A stretch of DNA of 47,803 nucleotides from a gamma proteobacterium symbiont of Ctena orbiculata (GCA_003094535.1 NATV01000098.1:1-47803), one strand, 5' to 3'; numbered from the stretch's first letter, positions 24,755-34,124 are shown. Notes: generated from the letters alone by a model not told the origin. A program made the numbers and translations.

Positions 24755-25174
24755 ATGAAAACTGCCTACTTCGCATTTGCTCTTGGATTTTTGCTGTGTT
24801 TCTGCGAAGCGGCACACTCAGTAGATCTTGTCATCAACCTTGATGTCTCCCAACAGAGACTCTCGCGTCACACCGTACGCTCGATCTTCAGCATGCGCAC
24901 GACTCAATGGCCTGATGGTAAACCTATCCATGTCTTCGTGATGGGTGACAAGAGTGATCTCCACAAAGAATTCAGCAAACAGCTGCTTGGTCTCTTTCCC
25001 CATCAGCTGCGGCGCGCCTGGAACCGGCAGATCTACTCCGGTATGGGACAGGCGCCCATCAGGGTCGATTCCGAGAATGAAATGCGGGAACAAATTGCAA
25101 ATACACCTGGTGCAATCGGTTATCTATCCGAAGCGTTCACCAATGAGCACGTACGGAGGATCAGCATTGAATAA
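24755..25174 (+). CDS. Small periplasmic PBP-like (PstS-fold fragment) protein
   Basis: A 139-residue exported protein (signal MKTAYFAFALGFLLCFCEAAHS). It resembles the second half of phosphate-binding-type ABC substrate-binding proteins: VRSIFSMRTTQWPDGKPIHVF, then HKEFSKQLLGLFPHQLRRAWNRQIYSGMGQAP and ANTPGAIGYLSEA. A full PstS is about twice this length and two-lobed, so this compact version probably binds a small anion or acts as a sensing partner rather than feeding a transporter; no permease or ATPase gene is near. The downstream barrel and GGDEF-EAL genes follow with an eight-base overlap and a nine-base gap, suggesting one transcript. The Shine-Dalgarno is weak. Confidence 0.75.
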   Translation: MKTAYFAFALGFLLCFCEAAHSVDLVINLDVSQQRLSRHTVRSIFSMRTTQWPDGKPIHVFVMGDKSDLHKEFSKQLLGLFPHQLRRAWNRQIYSGMGQAPIRVDSENEMREQIANTPGAIGYLSEAFTNEHVRRISIE

Positions 25175-26348
25175 GTGGCTGACTCTCTCTCTTCTTGGCC
25201 ACGCCTGGCTGTCAGTCGAGGCAGTGACGGCTGCTGAGCTGGATATGTTCGAGGGCATGTTTCAAGTTCATGGATTTCTCACCCAGGCCTATATAAAGAC
25301 TACGGATAACCACTTTTTCGGCGACAGCGAAGACGGCAGCCTCGATTTTCGTGAATTGGGGATTAACGCATCCTATCGATTTTCGCCCCGGGTAATGGCC
25401 TCCGCACAGCTCCTCTCCCGGCGCGCGGGCGAGATGTACGACGGATCCCCCGATCTGGATTTTGCGCAGTTGGAATACACCGCTCACACGGATGAAGACG
25501 ATCGCATCGGATTGATAATCGGGCGCAGTAAGAATAGCTTTGGCTTCTATAACGACACCCGCGATGTGGCCGCGACCCGACCGGGCATCTTCATGCCCCA
25601 GGCCATCTACTGGGATCGGGTACGAAATATGGTGCTCTCCAGCGACGGCGGACAACTCCATGCCGAGCGGCAACATGACAGTCATCTATTTGAACTGCGT
25701 CTTATTGGTGGTAAAACCCCCATCGATGAAAACGTCGAGAACTCCTATCTCAATCCTGCCTTCAACCCGAAAATGGAGCAGGATGGCATCACCCTGGGAG
25801 GCAGACTGCTCTACGAGTGGGACGGCGGTCGTTTCAGACTGGCCTTGAGCGGCGCCTTCCTGACCCTGGATGCCGAAACCAGCCTGCTCCCAGACGGGGA
25901 GATAGATATCGATTATCGTGTATTATCGGCACAGTATAACAACGGACCCTGGAGCCTGACCCTGGAGTACATGGACCAACCGATAGATTATAAAGGTTTC
26001 AGCGGCCAACTCGATGTCGCCGATACAACCGTGGACGGTTACTACCTTCAAGGGAACTATCGACTGCACGAGGATTGGGAGCTTTTCACCCGTTACGAGG
26101 AGAGTCACTATGACAAGAACGATAAAAACGGAAGCGAGAGCAGCGCCAAGCTCGGACCGCCCGCGCATACATTCTTCAGTGAATTGTGGACCCTTGGAGT
26201 CCTCTGGGAACCGACCGAACAGCTGATGTTTCGGGCGGAATTCAGCAACATAGATGGCACCATATTCCTGTCCAACCTGGAAAACAACCCTGGTGATACC
26301 CGCCGGGATTGGAACCTGTTTTCACTGCTTGTCTCCTACAGTTTCTGA
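25167..26348 (+). CDS. Outer-membrane beta-barrel protein, porin-like
   Basis: A 393-residue exported barrel. The TTG at 25167 is chosen: GGAGG (25155-25159) is seven bases upstream and it gives a compact signal (MNKWLTLSLLGHAWLSVEAVTAA). An ATG at 25143 is in frame without Shine-Dalgarno, and the frame is open back to 24945. The mature part is a chain of alternating aromatic/polar strands with Gly/Asp turns (FGFYNDTRDVAATRPG, GRLLYEWDGGRFRLALSG, GYYLQGNYRLHEDWELF), and the chain ends with Phe (LFSLLVSYSF), the usual signal for outer-membrane assembly. It overlaps the upstream small periplasmic gene by eight bases. Substrate is unknown; partnership with the binding-protein-like product is inferred from position. 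Confidence 0.82.
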   Translation: MNKWLTLSLLGHAWLSVEAVTAAELDMFEGMFQVHGFLTQAYIKTTDNHFFGDSEDGSLDFRELGINASYRFSPRVMASAQLLSRRAGEMYDGSPDLDFAQLEYTAHTDEDDRIGLIIGRSKNSFGFYNDTRDVAATRPGIFMPQAIYWDRVRNMVLSSDGGQLHAERQHDSHLFELRLIGGKTPIDENVENSYLNPAFNPKMEQDGITLGGRLLYEWDGGRFRLALSGAFLTLDAETSLLPDGEIDIDYRVLSAQYNNGPWSLTLEYMDQPIDYKGFSGQLDVADTTVDGYYLQGNYRLHEDWELFTRYEESHYDKNDKNGSESSAKLGPPAHTFFSELWTLGVLWEPTEQLMFRAEFSNIDGTIFLSNLENNPGDTRRDWNLFSLLVSYSF

Positions 26349-26357
26349 AACATCGAC

Positions 26358-29276
26358 ATGAACTCAGACAGCAGCAAGCCCGCCAAGGATCAGACGAAAA
26401 CGCAGATAAAAGAGCGCTTCTTTCTCAGTCTGAAATGGAAGGTTGTGCTGCTGTTCAGTCTGGTGCTGTTCATCATAAACGCCGGTTTGGCGGGTATGGG
26501 TTATCTCCAGCAAAGCAAGCTTTTCGACACCTATCAGGGGCGAATACTGCAGCAACATAGCAGACAGGTAAAGTCTTTGCTCGACGCCAGCTTTTTTCGT
26601 TTGGAGCAGATTGCCCTGATGATTCCGGTATTGTCAGAAGTCGCCACGGCATCGGATGATTTAACCCTGGGGGAAAAACTGGAAAGATTCTTTCAACACA
26701 GCGAGGCGACACTCGAGATTGATTGGGGATTGGAAGAGGCTGCCTATTATAACCAAGACAATCTATTGCAATTCAATTGGCAAGCAGGAGAACTCGACGA
26801 CTCCTTCGCAGAACTGATCGATGCGGTCAATCGCCTGGAAGTGCCCTTGACCAAACTTTATTGTGATGTTCGCTGCAGACAATATGTTGCGGTCCCGCTA
26901 CTGGATAAAGGCAAACATGCCGGGGTAATACTCCTCGGTCGGTCGCTGGCTGATGTGATCATAGAATTCAAGGAGCTGGCAAAGACCGATGTCGCGATTA
27001 TCAACCGTCCCAAGGATCCGGAAAAGTTAAGCGGTAGAAATCGCTTCCTGATTGAATGGCAGCGTTACATAGCCGGTTCCAGCAATTTAAGCCAGCTGAT
27101 ACCCTTGTTGCAGTCGACAGCAAGCAAGATGGAATTGAATCAGTTGCTGGAAAGCAAGTACACCACCATCTGGAATGGTGAACACTATGCGCTCAGCCTG
27201 ATACCCGCCAGCAGTGACGCCACAACCGTAGCCGCAGATTTTGTAATCGCAAGCAACATTACTCCGGTAGTCAATCAGATCAAGCAGGCCACAACCCAAT
27301 CCATAATCATCGGCATAATCGGCTTTGCGGTATCCGAGCTCTTGTTGGCGCTTTTTCTTTGGCAGCCAATGAAACGACTGCTGATGATCTCAGACAGCCT
27401 GCCTTTGCTGGCTAAGAATGCATTTCATGAGGTGAGAAGCAAACTCTCCCTCAAACATCGGGATTGGTATCAGGACGAAATCGACATCGCCAGCGACTCC
27501 GCCATCCAGTTGACGCATACCCTGGAACACCTGCACAACGAGATCAAGACCAATACCGAGAATCTCATCAAGCGCAGTAAGGAGCTGGCGGTAGAACGCG
27601 ACTTTCTCAACACCATCATGGAGAGTGCCCAGGTAATCATTCTGACCCAGGACTGCAATGGCGCCATCCTCACCATCAATCCGGAGGGGGGCGAGTTCAT
27701 CGGCATCAGAAACTACGAACCCGGCACCCGCCATTTTTGCGATCTCTTTATGAATGTCAATGACATAAAAGAGATGAAACATGTCATGCTGCGGCTGCGT
27801 GATCAGATGATCAATTCATACCAGCACGATGCCAGCGCGCTCTCTTCAGATGGACAGAAAAAGACCATTTCCTGGGTTCACTCCCCATTGGCCGGCAAAC
27901 AGGATTCCAACGAAACAGTGATCCTCTCGGTGGGGCTCGATATTACCGACAGGGAGGTTGCGGAGGAGCGGCTTGCATGGCTTGCCAAACACGATCCTCT
28001 GACTGAACTCTACAACCGGCGCAACTTTCAAACAGAGTTCGATAGAATCGTCACCCTCGCAGAACGCTATCACCATGACACTGCACTGCTCTTCTTCGAT
28101 CTGGATCAATTCAAGTATATCAATGATGCAAGCGGCCATCAGGCAGGTGACGCCTTGCTCCAGATCGTCGCCAGAAAGCTGCGCGAGGTCACACGATCCA
28201 CCGATCTCCTGGCACGGCTGGGTGGAGACGAGTTCGCAATCGTCATCCCGGAGACCGGCATCCAAGGCGCTACCCAATTTGCCGACAAACTCTTATCCGA
28301 GCTTAAACAGATCACGATCCCGCTGAGGGGCCACAGCCATCGCATATCGGCAAGCATCGGAATCGTGACCTATCCCAAGCATGGCATCACGAGTGAAGAG
28401 CTGCTGTCGAATGCCGACCTCGCCATGTACCAGGCAAAAGAGAGCGGCAGGGATCAGTGGCATATCTTCTCCAGCAGGGAACAGGTCCGTGAAGAGATGA
28501 GTAACCGGGTCACCTGGAAGGACAAGATCGAGCAGGCCTTGGCCGAAAACCGATTCGTACTCCACTACCAACCCATCATGGAGATAGCCAATGGTGAAAT
28601 CACCCACTATGAAGTATTGATCAGGATGGTGGAGAGCGATGGCACGCTTGCAATGCCCGGCAAGTTCATCCCGGTTGCGGAGCGAACAGGCTTGATACAT
28701 CAAATCAATCGTTATGTGCTCGCCACCTCGATTCAACAACTCGCAAGCATGAACCAAGAAGCGCAGAATATAACCCTCTCCATCAATCTCTCCGGCCGGG
28801 TTGTCGAGGACCCCGAGCTGCTATCACAGCTGACACGACTGCTCAATTCCAGCGGCATCAACCCTGAACGTCTGGTATTCGAACTGACAGAGACTGCGGC
28901 ACTGGCTGATGTCAATGCAGCGGTCGATCTGATGAGCGAACTTCAAGCCCTTGGCTGCCATTTTGCCCTGGATGATTTCGGTGTTGGCTTCTCCTCCTTT
29001 TACTACCTGAGGGAACTGCCCCTCGACATCGTCAAGATCGATGGATCGTTCATTAAGAACCTGACCACGAATACCAAGGACCAGGTCTTCGTCAAGGCCT
29101 TGACCCAGATGGCGAACGCCCTGGGTAAGGTTACCGTTGCCGAGTTCGTCGAGGACGAGCCGACGCTTAAACTCCTCAAGGAAATTGGTGTCGCCTATGC
29201 ACAGGGTTACCATATAGGCCGCCCCTCGCCGGAGATTCCTGTCGTTGCCAAGTTAAACTCCTCGATTACACTTTGA
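26358..29276 (+). CDS. Membrane GGDEF-EAL protein with periplasmic sensor and PAS domain
   Basis: A 972-residue bifunctional c-di-GMP enzyme. A transmembrane helix (~residues 29-50) is followed by a periplasmic sensor of ~260 residues (double-Cache-like, with a Cys pair near LYCDVRC) and a second transmembrane helix (~313-335). A linker and a PAS-like domain (~415-535) lead to GGDEF (~545-705) with intact RLGGDEF (~622-626), then EAL (~715-965). EAL reads EVL (Glu ~751) with all usual metal and base residues kept: NLSG, ELTETA, DDFGVGFSS, KIDGSF, AEFVEDE and QGYHIG. Both activities are thus possible. The gene begins nine bases after the barrel stop, so a periplasmic ligand handled by the two upstream products may tune this enzyme. 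Confidence 0.93.
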   Translation: MNSDSSKPAKDQTKTQIKERFFLSLKWKVVLLFSLVLFIINAGLAGMGYLQQSKLFDTYQGRILQQHSRQVKSLLDASFFRLEQIALMIPVLSEVATASDDLTLGEKLERFFQHSEATLEIDWGLEEAAYYNQDNLLQFNWQAGELDDSFAELIDAVNRLEVPLTKLYCDVRCRQYVAVPLLDKGKHAGVILLGRSLADVIIEFKELAKTDVAIINRPKDPEKLSGRNRFLIEWQRYIAGSSNLSQLIPLLQSTASKMELNQLLESKYTTIWNGEHYALSLIPASSDATTVAADFVIASNITPVVNQIKQATTQSIIIGIIGFAVSELLLALFLWQPMKRLLMISDSLPLLAKNAFHEVRSKLSLKHRDWYQDEIDIASDSAIQLTHTLEHLHNEIKTNTENLIKRSKELAVERDFLNTIMESAQVIILTQDCNGAILTINPEGGEFIGIRNYEPGTRHFCDLFMNVNDIKEMKHVMLRLRDQMINSYQHDASALSSDGQKKTISWVHSPLAGKQDSNETVILSVGLDITDREVAEERLAWLAKHDPLTELYNRRNFQTEFDRIVTLAERYHHDTALLFFDLDQFKYINDASGHQAGDALLQIVARKLREVTRSTDLLARLGGDEFAIVIPETGIQGATQFADKLLSELKQITIPLRGHSHRISASIGIVTYPKHGITSEELLSNADLAMYQAKESGRDQWHIFSSREQVREEMSNRVTWKDKIEQALAENRFVLHYQPIMEIANGEITHYEVLIRMVESDGTLAMPGKFIPVAERTGLIHQINRYVLATSIQQLASMNQEAQNITLSINLSGRVVEDPELLSQLTRLLNSSGINPERLVFELTETAALADVNAAVDLMSELQALGCHFALDDFGVGFSSFYYLRELPLDIVKIDGSFIKNLTTNTKDQVFVKALTQMANALGKVTVAEFVEDEPTLKLLKEIGVAYAQGYHIGRPSPEIPVVAKLNSSITL

Positions 29277-29430
29277 TCACCACCACCTGGCAGCTGCCGA
29301 TACGCTTGACGAAATTATCCTGAGTATCCCTAAATAGCACTATTTCCGCCGATCCAATGTTTCACTCGTCCGCGTAAAACGTTCATAATTCCAGGACCGG
29401 CTGACAGCATCCAGAGGAAGACTGATCATC

Positions 29431-30123
29431 GTGGCAAAAAAACAGGTCGCCATCATTGAGGATGAAGAGGTGATTCGCAATAATTATATCGACTATTTGA
29501 GTCGACAGGGTTACTCGGCCATTGGCTATGCCAATCGCGAGCAGGCTTTGACCGCCTTCACCAAGGCGTTACCCGACCTGGTTATCCTCGATATCGGCCT
29601 CGCGGATGACATCGATGGCGGTTTCGAACTCTGTCGCGATCTGCGCAATCGCTCAAACACCCTGCCGATCATTTTTCTTACTGCCCGGGACAGCGACTTC
29701 GATAGCGTTGCCGGCTTGCGGCTTGGTGCCGATGACTATCTCACCAAGGAGATAAGCCTCCCCCACCTGGCAGCCAGGATAGCCGCCCTGTTCCGACGCG
29801 TCGATGCCATGGAGCAGACACGACCGAGTGAATCACTGTTGACCCGTGGAGACCTGCAGCTGGACCGTGATCGCCTCACCATTCAATGGAAGCAGCTACC
29901 GATCAATCTTACTGTCACCGAATTTTGGATGCTGTACGCCCTGGTACGCCATCCTGGACATGTTCGCAGTCGGGACCAGTTGATGGAGGAAGCGCATATC
30001 TATGTGGACGGCGCCAGCATCACCACCCACATCAAGCGCATTCGTCGAAAATTCCAACAGGTCGACAGCGATTTCAACCGCATTGAATCGGTATACGGCG
30101 CCGGTTACCGCTGGAACGCCTAA
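29431..30123 (+). CDS. pdsR: Dedicated sortase-system response regulator (OmpR family)
   Basis: A 230-residue two-component regulator. The receiver domain (1-120) keeps the acidic pair (IEDEEV), phospho-acceptor Asp54 (VILDIGL), the Thr (FLTARD) and Lys (YLTKE). The C-terminal winged helix (~130-228) has the OmpR/PhoB motif order (VTEFWMLYALVRHPGHVRSRDQLM; TTHIKRIRRKF). Start is GTG 29431; AGAGGA lies 12 bases upstream. It is followed 35 bases later by the sensor kinase. Its resemblance and proximity to the sortase genes place it in the proteobacterial dedicated sortase (Pds) two-component system. Likely targets include the divergent pdsO operon and the unit ahead of it; operators are not visible. 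Confidence 0.87.
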   Translation: MAKKQVAIIEDEEVIRNNYIDYLSRQGYSAIGYANREQALTAFTKALPDLVILDIGLADDIDGGFELCRDLRNRSNTLPIIFLTARDSDFDSVAGLRLGADDYLTKEISLPHLAARIAALFRRVDAMEQTRPSESLLTRGDLQLDRDRLTIQWKQLPINLTVTEFWMLYALVRHPGHVRSRDQLMEEAHIYVDGASITTHIKRIRRKFQQVDSDFNRIESVYGAGYRWNA

Positions 30124-30158
30124 CCCTATCGGCAATCCGCGGCTGGTATAATAGCGAG

Positions 30159-32225
30159 ATGCCTGAAAACACCAGACTGCACTTCACCCAAACGCTGCGA
30201 TTCAAACTCCTGCTTGCATCCCTCAGCCTGGTGATGATTCCCTGGGCGGGTTACCACTACCTCTCGGAGATGGAGAGATCCCTGCGTCAGGCGCAGGAGG
30301 TGCTGCTTCTTAATCGGGCAGAAGTTGTTGCCAATATGTTAGCCACAAACGACGGTGACTGGCTTGCAGACGACAGTGTAACTGAGGCTGCGCCAGTCCA
30401 ATCCCTCTATGTCCATCCGCTTCGCTCCCCTCCGGCGATCGATGGTTATGACGAAGAGTGGTTCGATCTGAAACCCAAATCCCGCCAGTTCAGAGCCAAC
30501 GCAACTGATGCAGATGCGGTGAGCCTGCAGTGGCTGGCTGGGTTTTATGGAGACTCCATCTATATCATGGTCGAGATCAGTGACCCGATCCTGATCTATC
30601 CACAATCGGAGAGGGCACTGAGTCGGGGTGACCACCTGTTGCTGGCCCTGCCCGGCCCGTCAGGCAAGAGTCGAAAATACCGCATTGGCACCCCCGCACC
30701 GGGCTGGGTCAATGTCGTCGAGTATGAATCCAACCGCCAACAGACCGCCATCAACGGCGAATGGCAGGAGACCGAGGATGGATATCGTGTGGAACTGCGG
30801 ATACCCCGTCCACTCTCCGCCGGTCATCTCTCCCTTTCGGCGGTCGATATCGACGAGGCAGGTGCCAATCCTGTCGGGATTGCCTCCACTTCCGGCTGGG
30901 ATAGCAATAAGAACCTATCCCGCTTGGTCATGCCGACGATGCAGGTCGACAGCCTGTTGCATGGTCTCGACGGAAAAAGCCATCGCTACACCGTACTCAA
31001 CAGAGAGCGCCAGGTTATTGGCCGATACGGCAAGTTAGATCAGGCCGTGGATACAAATACCCTGTTGAGTCGTCTGCTAGCACTACTCTCGCTTTCAGCT
31101 GGCGATAGAGAGCTCGATGCGAGGAAGGGGGTGGGACGATTGGACGGTCCGGAGATCCGTCGATCACTCGCCGGCGAAGGAGCTGTCTATCGATATAAAA
31201 TAGCCGGGTCGAAGAGTCTGATACTTTCAGCCGCGCAACCCATCATGGTCAAACACAGGACCCTGGGCTCGGTGGTGGTGGAACGGAGCACACAAGAAAT
31301 CCTGCTGTTGCAACAGAGCGCATTCGAGCGTCTCCTCCTCATCAGCCTGATACTGTTTATCATCACCGGAGGCACACTGCTGCTGTTTGCCACAAACCTG
31401 ACCCGACGCATCACTCAGCTCAGCAACAAATATAGCCGCGCGGTCAGCAGGGACGGAAGAATCATGGAAAAAGTCCAAGCGGTTAAGGACAAAGACGAGC
31501 TGGGAGAGTTGGACCGGAGTTTCAGTGCCGTGTTAAAGCGCTCAACCGCCTACACCGGGTACCTTGAGTCCATGGCATCGAGACTCAGCCATGAATTCCG
31601 CACCCCGCTGGCAATGATACAGAGCTCTTTGGAGATTGTTCGGGAAGAGCGCGCCCAGGGCAGCGGTTCAAGCTATATCGAACGGGCGCTGGACGGCACC
31701 CGAAGGCTCAACCTGATTCTTACCCGGATAGGCGAGGCCAGCCGCCTAGAGCAATCGCTGCAGAGCAGTGAAAAGGAGAAGCTGGATCTTACCGCGTTCT
31801 GCAGCGCCTTGTGTGACGGTTACGCGATCACCTATCCGCAGGTCGAATTTACCTGCCGGCTATCAACCGATCCGCTCTGGATGGAGCTATCCCCCGATCT
31901 AATCAGCCAGGCAATTGACAAACTGGTTGGTAATGCCATCGATTATCATCAGCCGGGCAGTGCCATAATCATGGAAGTGGAAAACGATCAAAGCGAAGCG
32001 GTTCACATCAAGGTTAAGAACAAAGGCCCAAGGATAGCGGAGAGCGATGTTTCCAAACTGTTTTATGCCATGGAATCCAAAAGAGAGAATAACGACCATC
32101 AGATTCATCTCGGCCTTGGGTTATATCTCGTGCGTTTGATAGCCGAGTTTCACGGAGGCAGCGCCAGGGTGGAGAATGAGGCCGATGGTGTTTGCTTTGT
32201 AATCACCCTTCCCTACCGGAGTTGA
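30159..32225 (+). CDS. pdsS: Dedicated sortase-system sensor histidine kinase
   Basis: A 688-residue membrane kinase. A transmembrane helix (~residues 12-33) precedes a periplasmic region of ~370 residues with a CBM9-like beta sandwich (SPPAIDGYDEEWFDL; GFYGDSIYIMVEISD; ELRIPRPL), known from carbohydrate-binding modules. A second transmembrane helix (~390-412) is followed by a HAMP-like linker and the dimerisation/phospho-acceptor helix SHEFRTPLAMIQ (His478). The ATP-binding domain has KLVGNAIDYHQPGS (N box) and GLGLYLV (G box). The large glycan-binding-like sensor suggests it monitors a carbohydrate or wall component; that is inference. Usual histidine kinases have much smaller sensors, and the domain plan is characteristic of the Pds family. 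Confidence 0.88.
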   Translation: MPENTRLHFTQTLRFKLLLASLSLVMIPWAGYHYLSEMERSLRQAQEVLLLNRAEVVANMLATNDGDWLADDSVTEAAPVQSLYVHPLRSPPAIDGYDEEWFDLKPKSRQFRANATDADAVSLQWLAGFYGDSIYIMVEISDPILIYPQSERALSRGDHLLLALPGPSGKSRKYRIGTPAPGWVNVVEYESNRQQTAINGEWQETEDGYRVELRIPRPLSAGHLSLSAVDIDEAGANPVGIASTSGWDSNKNLSRLVMPTMQVDSLLHGLDGKSHRYTVLNRERQVIGRYGKLDQAVDTNTLLSRLLALLSLSAGDRELDARKGVGRLDGPEIRRSLAGEGAVYRYKIAGSKSLILSAAQPIMVKHRTLGSVVVERSTQEILLLQQSAFERLLLISLILFIITGGTLLLFATNLTRRITQLSNKYSRAVSRDGRIMEKVQAVKDKDELGELDRSFSAVLKRSTAYTGYLESMASRLSHEFRTPLAMIQSSLEIVREERAQGSGSSYIERALDGTRRLNLILTRIGEASRLEQSLQSSEKEKLDLTAFCSALCDGYAITYPQVEFTCRLSTDPLWMELSPDLISQAIDKLVGNAIDYHQPGSAIIMEVENDQSEAVHIKVKNKGPRIAESDVSKLFYAMESKRENNDHQIHLGLGLYLVRLIAEFHGGSARVENEADGVCFVITLPYRS

Positions 32226-32287
32226 GAAGCACCGCTATGCGGCCCGAGGATAAAATGCTGCGGCCTCTAACACCGACTGGATGAGCG

Positions 32288-33433
32288 CTAACAATCCTTA
32301 GCCTTATCATCTTCAAGGTAGGTAAGGATTAATTTCATCAGTGCAACGGTTTTTTCATCGATCCTGGGATCCTCGGCAAAAAAGTGATCGCTCCCCAGGG
32401 CAACAATCGTCAAACTTTGCGGTGCTATCGCATCGGTAAGCAGGGTTAGGCCGTCATTGGGCCCATCCGACCTTAGCAGTGGATAGTTGTCTCTGGAGTA
32501 GCGACTGATTTGTCCCGACAGCGGGATACCCAGGTAGTTTATAACAAGAATATCCGGATCGATTTGCAGCTCGGCAAATCTCCTTCTGCTCTCCTTTGCT
32601 GACATGCTGGTGATAGCCTCCAGATCCCAATCCTTGTGCCAGGCAACCAGTGAAAGAAACCAGCGCCGATACCAGACCCGGTAGTGGTCAACCACCGGGC
32701 TACCCTGCAGGATACCACCAAGATTGATCCAGGCCTTTATAGAATCCGGCTCGTTCCCGGTAAAGCGATCACTTAGCGCCAAGTGGATGGCCGGCCCGGC
32801 CGAACTCGCGCCAACGATCAACATTTTCTTATCCGTCCCAAGGTATTTGGTGATGGCGTTGGCCAAGACCGACGCGTTCTCCTCCACGCCACCTGTGGGC
32901 GGCAGTTCAACCAGATAATTTTCTAGACCGAATTGCGTGGCAAGTATCCGTGGTTTCGCAAAATCCGAGCCGGTCAGGTATCCGGTCTCAACATAATCCC
33001 ACCCGGGAACAAACAGCGCCAGATAGGACGAGGGGTCCGCATCGGCAGCTATTGTGGTGTTGAGGAGATGGGAAAAGGATTGGTTAATCTGTTTGTTGCA
33101 CTCAATGTTCAATAGCCGATCAGCAAGAAACAGCGAGGCAAAGTCAACCGAAAAATCGTTAGCGATCCGCTTAAGCTCTTCCCGTGTCGGGATGGGATTG
33201 CCGCTGTTGCGGTAAAGCGCGGAGATTTTTATATCCATCTCCCTGTTTTCATGGTTTCCATTGAGGTAATCCTCGAGATAATAGCGAGCTATTTCGGAAT
33301 CCACTGTGGTATTGACGGTTTCACCAAACAACTTCCCAGCGGCAGGAATCTTTGGCACCGAACCGCAGGCCCCGAGGATAAGCGTGGCCAACAGGAGTAG
33401 AGTTGAGACGATGGATGGTTTCTGCCCGTACAC
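32288..33433 (-). CDS. Lipoprotein with alpha/beta hydrolase-like fold
   Basis: A 381-residue protein. Signal sequence IVSTLLLLATLILGAC ends in a lipobox (L-G-A-C), so it is a probable lipoprotein. The C-terminal ~240 residues look like an alpha/beta hydrolase: ALFVPGWDYVETGY (oxyanion strand), VGASSAGPAIHLAL (nucleophile elbow, with Ala in place of the first Gly of GxSxG), SDGPNDGLTLL, and GSDHFFAED supplying an acidic residue and His. Substrate is unknown. The GTG at 33433 has no Shine-Dalgarno but no alternative preserves the signal. It lies convergently after pdsS, so it is not necessarily in the sortase locus. Confidence 0.7.
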   Translation of the reverse strand: MYGQKPSIVSTLLLLATLILGACGSVPKIPAAGKLFGETVNTTVDSEIARYYLEDYLNGNHENREMDIKISALYRNSGNPIPTREELKRIANDFSVDFASLFLADRLLNIECNKQINQSFSHLLNTTIAADADPSSYLALFVPGWDYVETGYLTGSDFAKPRILATQFGLENYLVELPPTGGVEENASVLANAITKYLGTDKKMLIVGASSAGPAIHLALSDRFTGNEPDSIKAWINLGGILQGSPVVDHYRVWYRRWFLSLVAWHKDWDLEAITSMSAKESRRRFAELQIDPDILVINYLGIPLSGQISRYSRDNYPLLRSDGPNDGLTLLTDAIAPQSLTIVALGSDHFFAEDPRIDEKTVALMKLILTYLEDDKAKDC

Positions 33434-33574
33434 TTTTCAATCAGACAACAACACACTGCTGACATCTTTTTTAGCTACAAACAGCCTTGTTCTTCTTATT
33501 GCCCGAGGTGCGACGAGAAGCCAAGGAGTTCTATGTGTTGCTTAATCAAGTCAAAACTAATAACTTAAAACTCT

Positions 33575-33775
33575 TTATTCGCGTTCTTCAATCCAGGCCG
33601 CCTGAATGGCCTCCAGGATCTTCTCACCCGAGTGGTGGGGGTCGTCATCAAAGTCGTCCAGGGCGACCACCCAATCGCGTAGATCGACAAAATTGATATA
33701 GCGTGGATCCACATCGGGGTGCTTCTCATCGAGCTCGATGGCGATATCCAGACTATCGATCCACTTCAATCCCAT
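33575..33775 (-). CDS. iscX: IscX iron-sulfur assembly accessory protein
   Basis: A 66-residue acidic protein. The sequence KWIDSLDIAIELDEKHPDVDP and the following FVDLRDWVVAL-DDFDDDP are the IscX (YfhJ) signature; E. coli IscX is also 66 residues. IscX binds IscS and iron and slows cluster formation in an iron-dependent manner. The start at 33775 has GAGGAG six to seven bases upstream; an extended frame to 33802 lacks support. It is the last gene of the ISC operon, 10 bases after fdx. Confidence 0.95.
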   Translation of the reverse strand: MGLKWIDSLDIAIELDEKHPDVDPRYINFVDLRDWVVALDDFDDDPHHSGEKILEAIQAAWIEERE

Positions 33776-33785
33776 GACAATCTCC

Positions 33786-34124
33786 TCAGTGGTTTTCAGC
33801 AACCATGTTTATCGTGTACTTGGGTATCTCTATCACCAGATCCTCTTCACCGACAAGCGCCTGACAACTGAGACGCGACTCCGGTTCAAGACCCCAGGCC
33901 TTGTCGAGCATATCCTCCTCCGTCTCATCCGCTTCACCCAGGGAGTCGAAACCTTCGCGAATGATGACATGACAGGTGGTGCAGGCACAGGATTTCTCGC
34001 AGGCGTGTTCGATTTCAATACCGTTCTGCAACGCGGCGTCGCAGATGGAGGTACCAGGCTCAACATCGATAACCGCGCCGTCGGGACAGATCTCTTCATG
34101 GGGTAGGAAAATAATTTGCGTCAT
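33786..34124 (-). CDS. fdx: ISC-type [2Fe-2S] ferredoxin
   Basis: A 112-residue adrenodoxin-type ferredoxin that supplies electrons during cluster assembly. Cluster ligands are visible as CEKSCACTTC (three ligand Cys within a four-Cys run) and SRLSCQAL. Residues IIFLPHEE and the EADETEEDMLD acidic helix fit the ISC Fdx rather than plant-type ferredoxins. It lies eight bases after hscA and ten before iscX, so it is co-transcribed. Confidence 0.96.
   Translation of the reverse strand: MTQIIFLPHEEICPDGAVIDVEPGTSICDAALQNGIEIEHACEKSCACTTCHVIIREGFDSLGEADETEEDMLDKAWGLEPESRLSCQALVGEEDLVIEIPKYTINMVAENH

Noticed and set aside
24755-25174. Full-length phosphate-binding PstS protein
   Set aside because: At 139 residues it is about half length and lacks a first lobe; no pst transporter genes are nearby.
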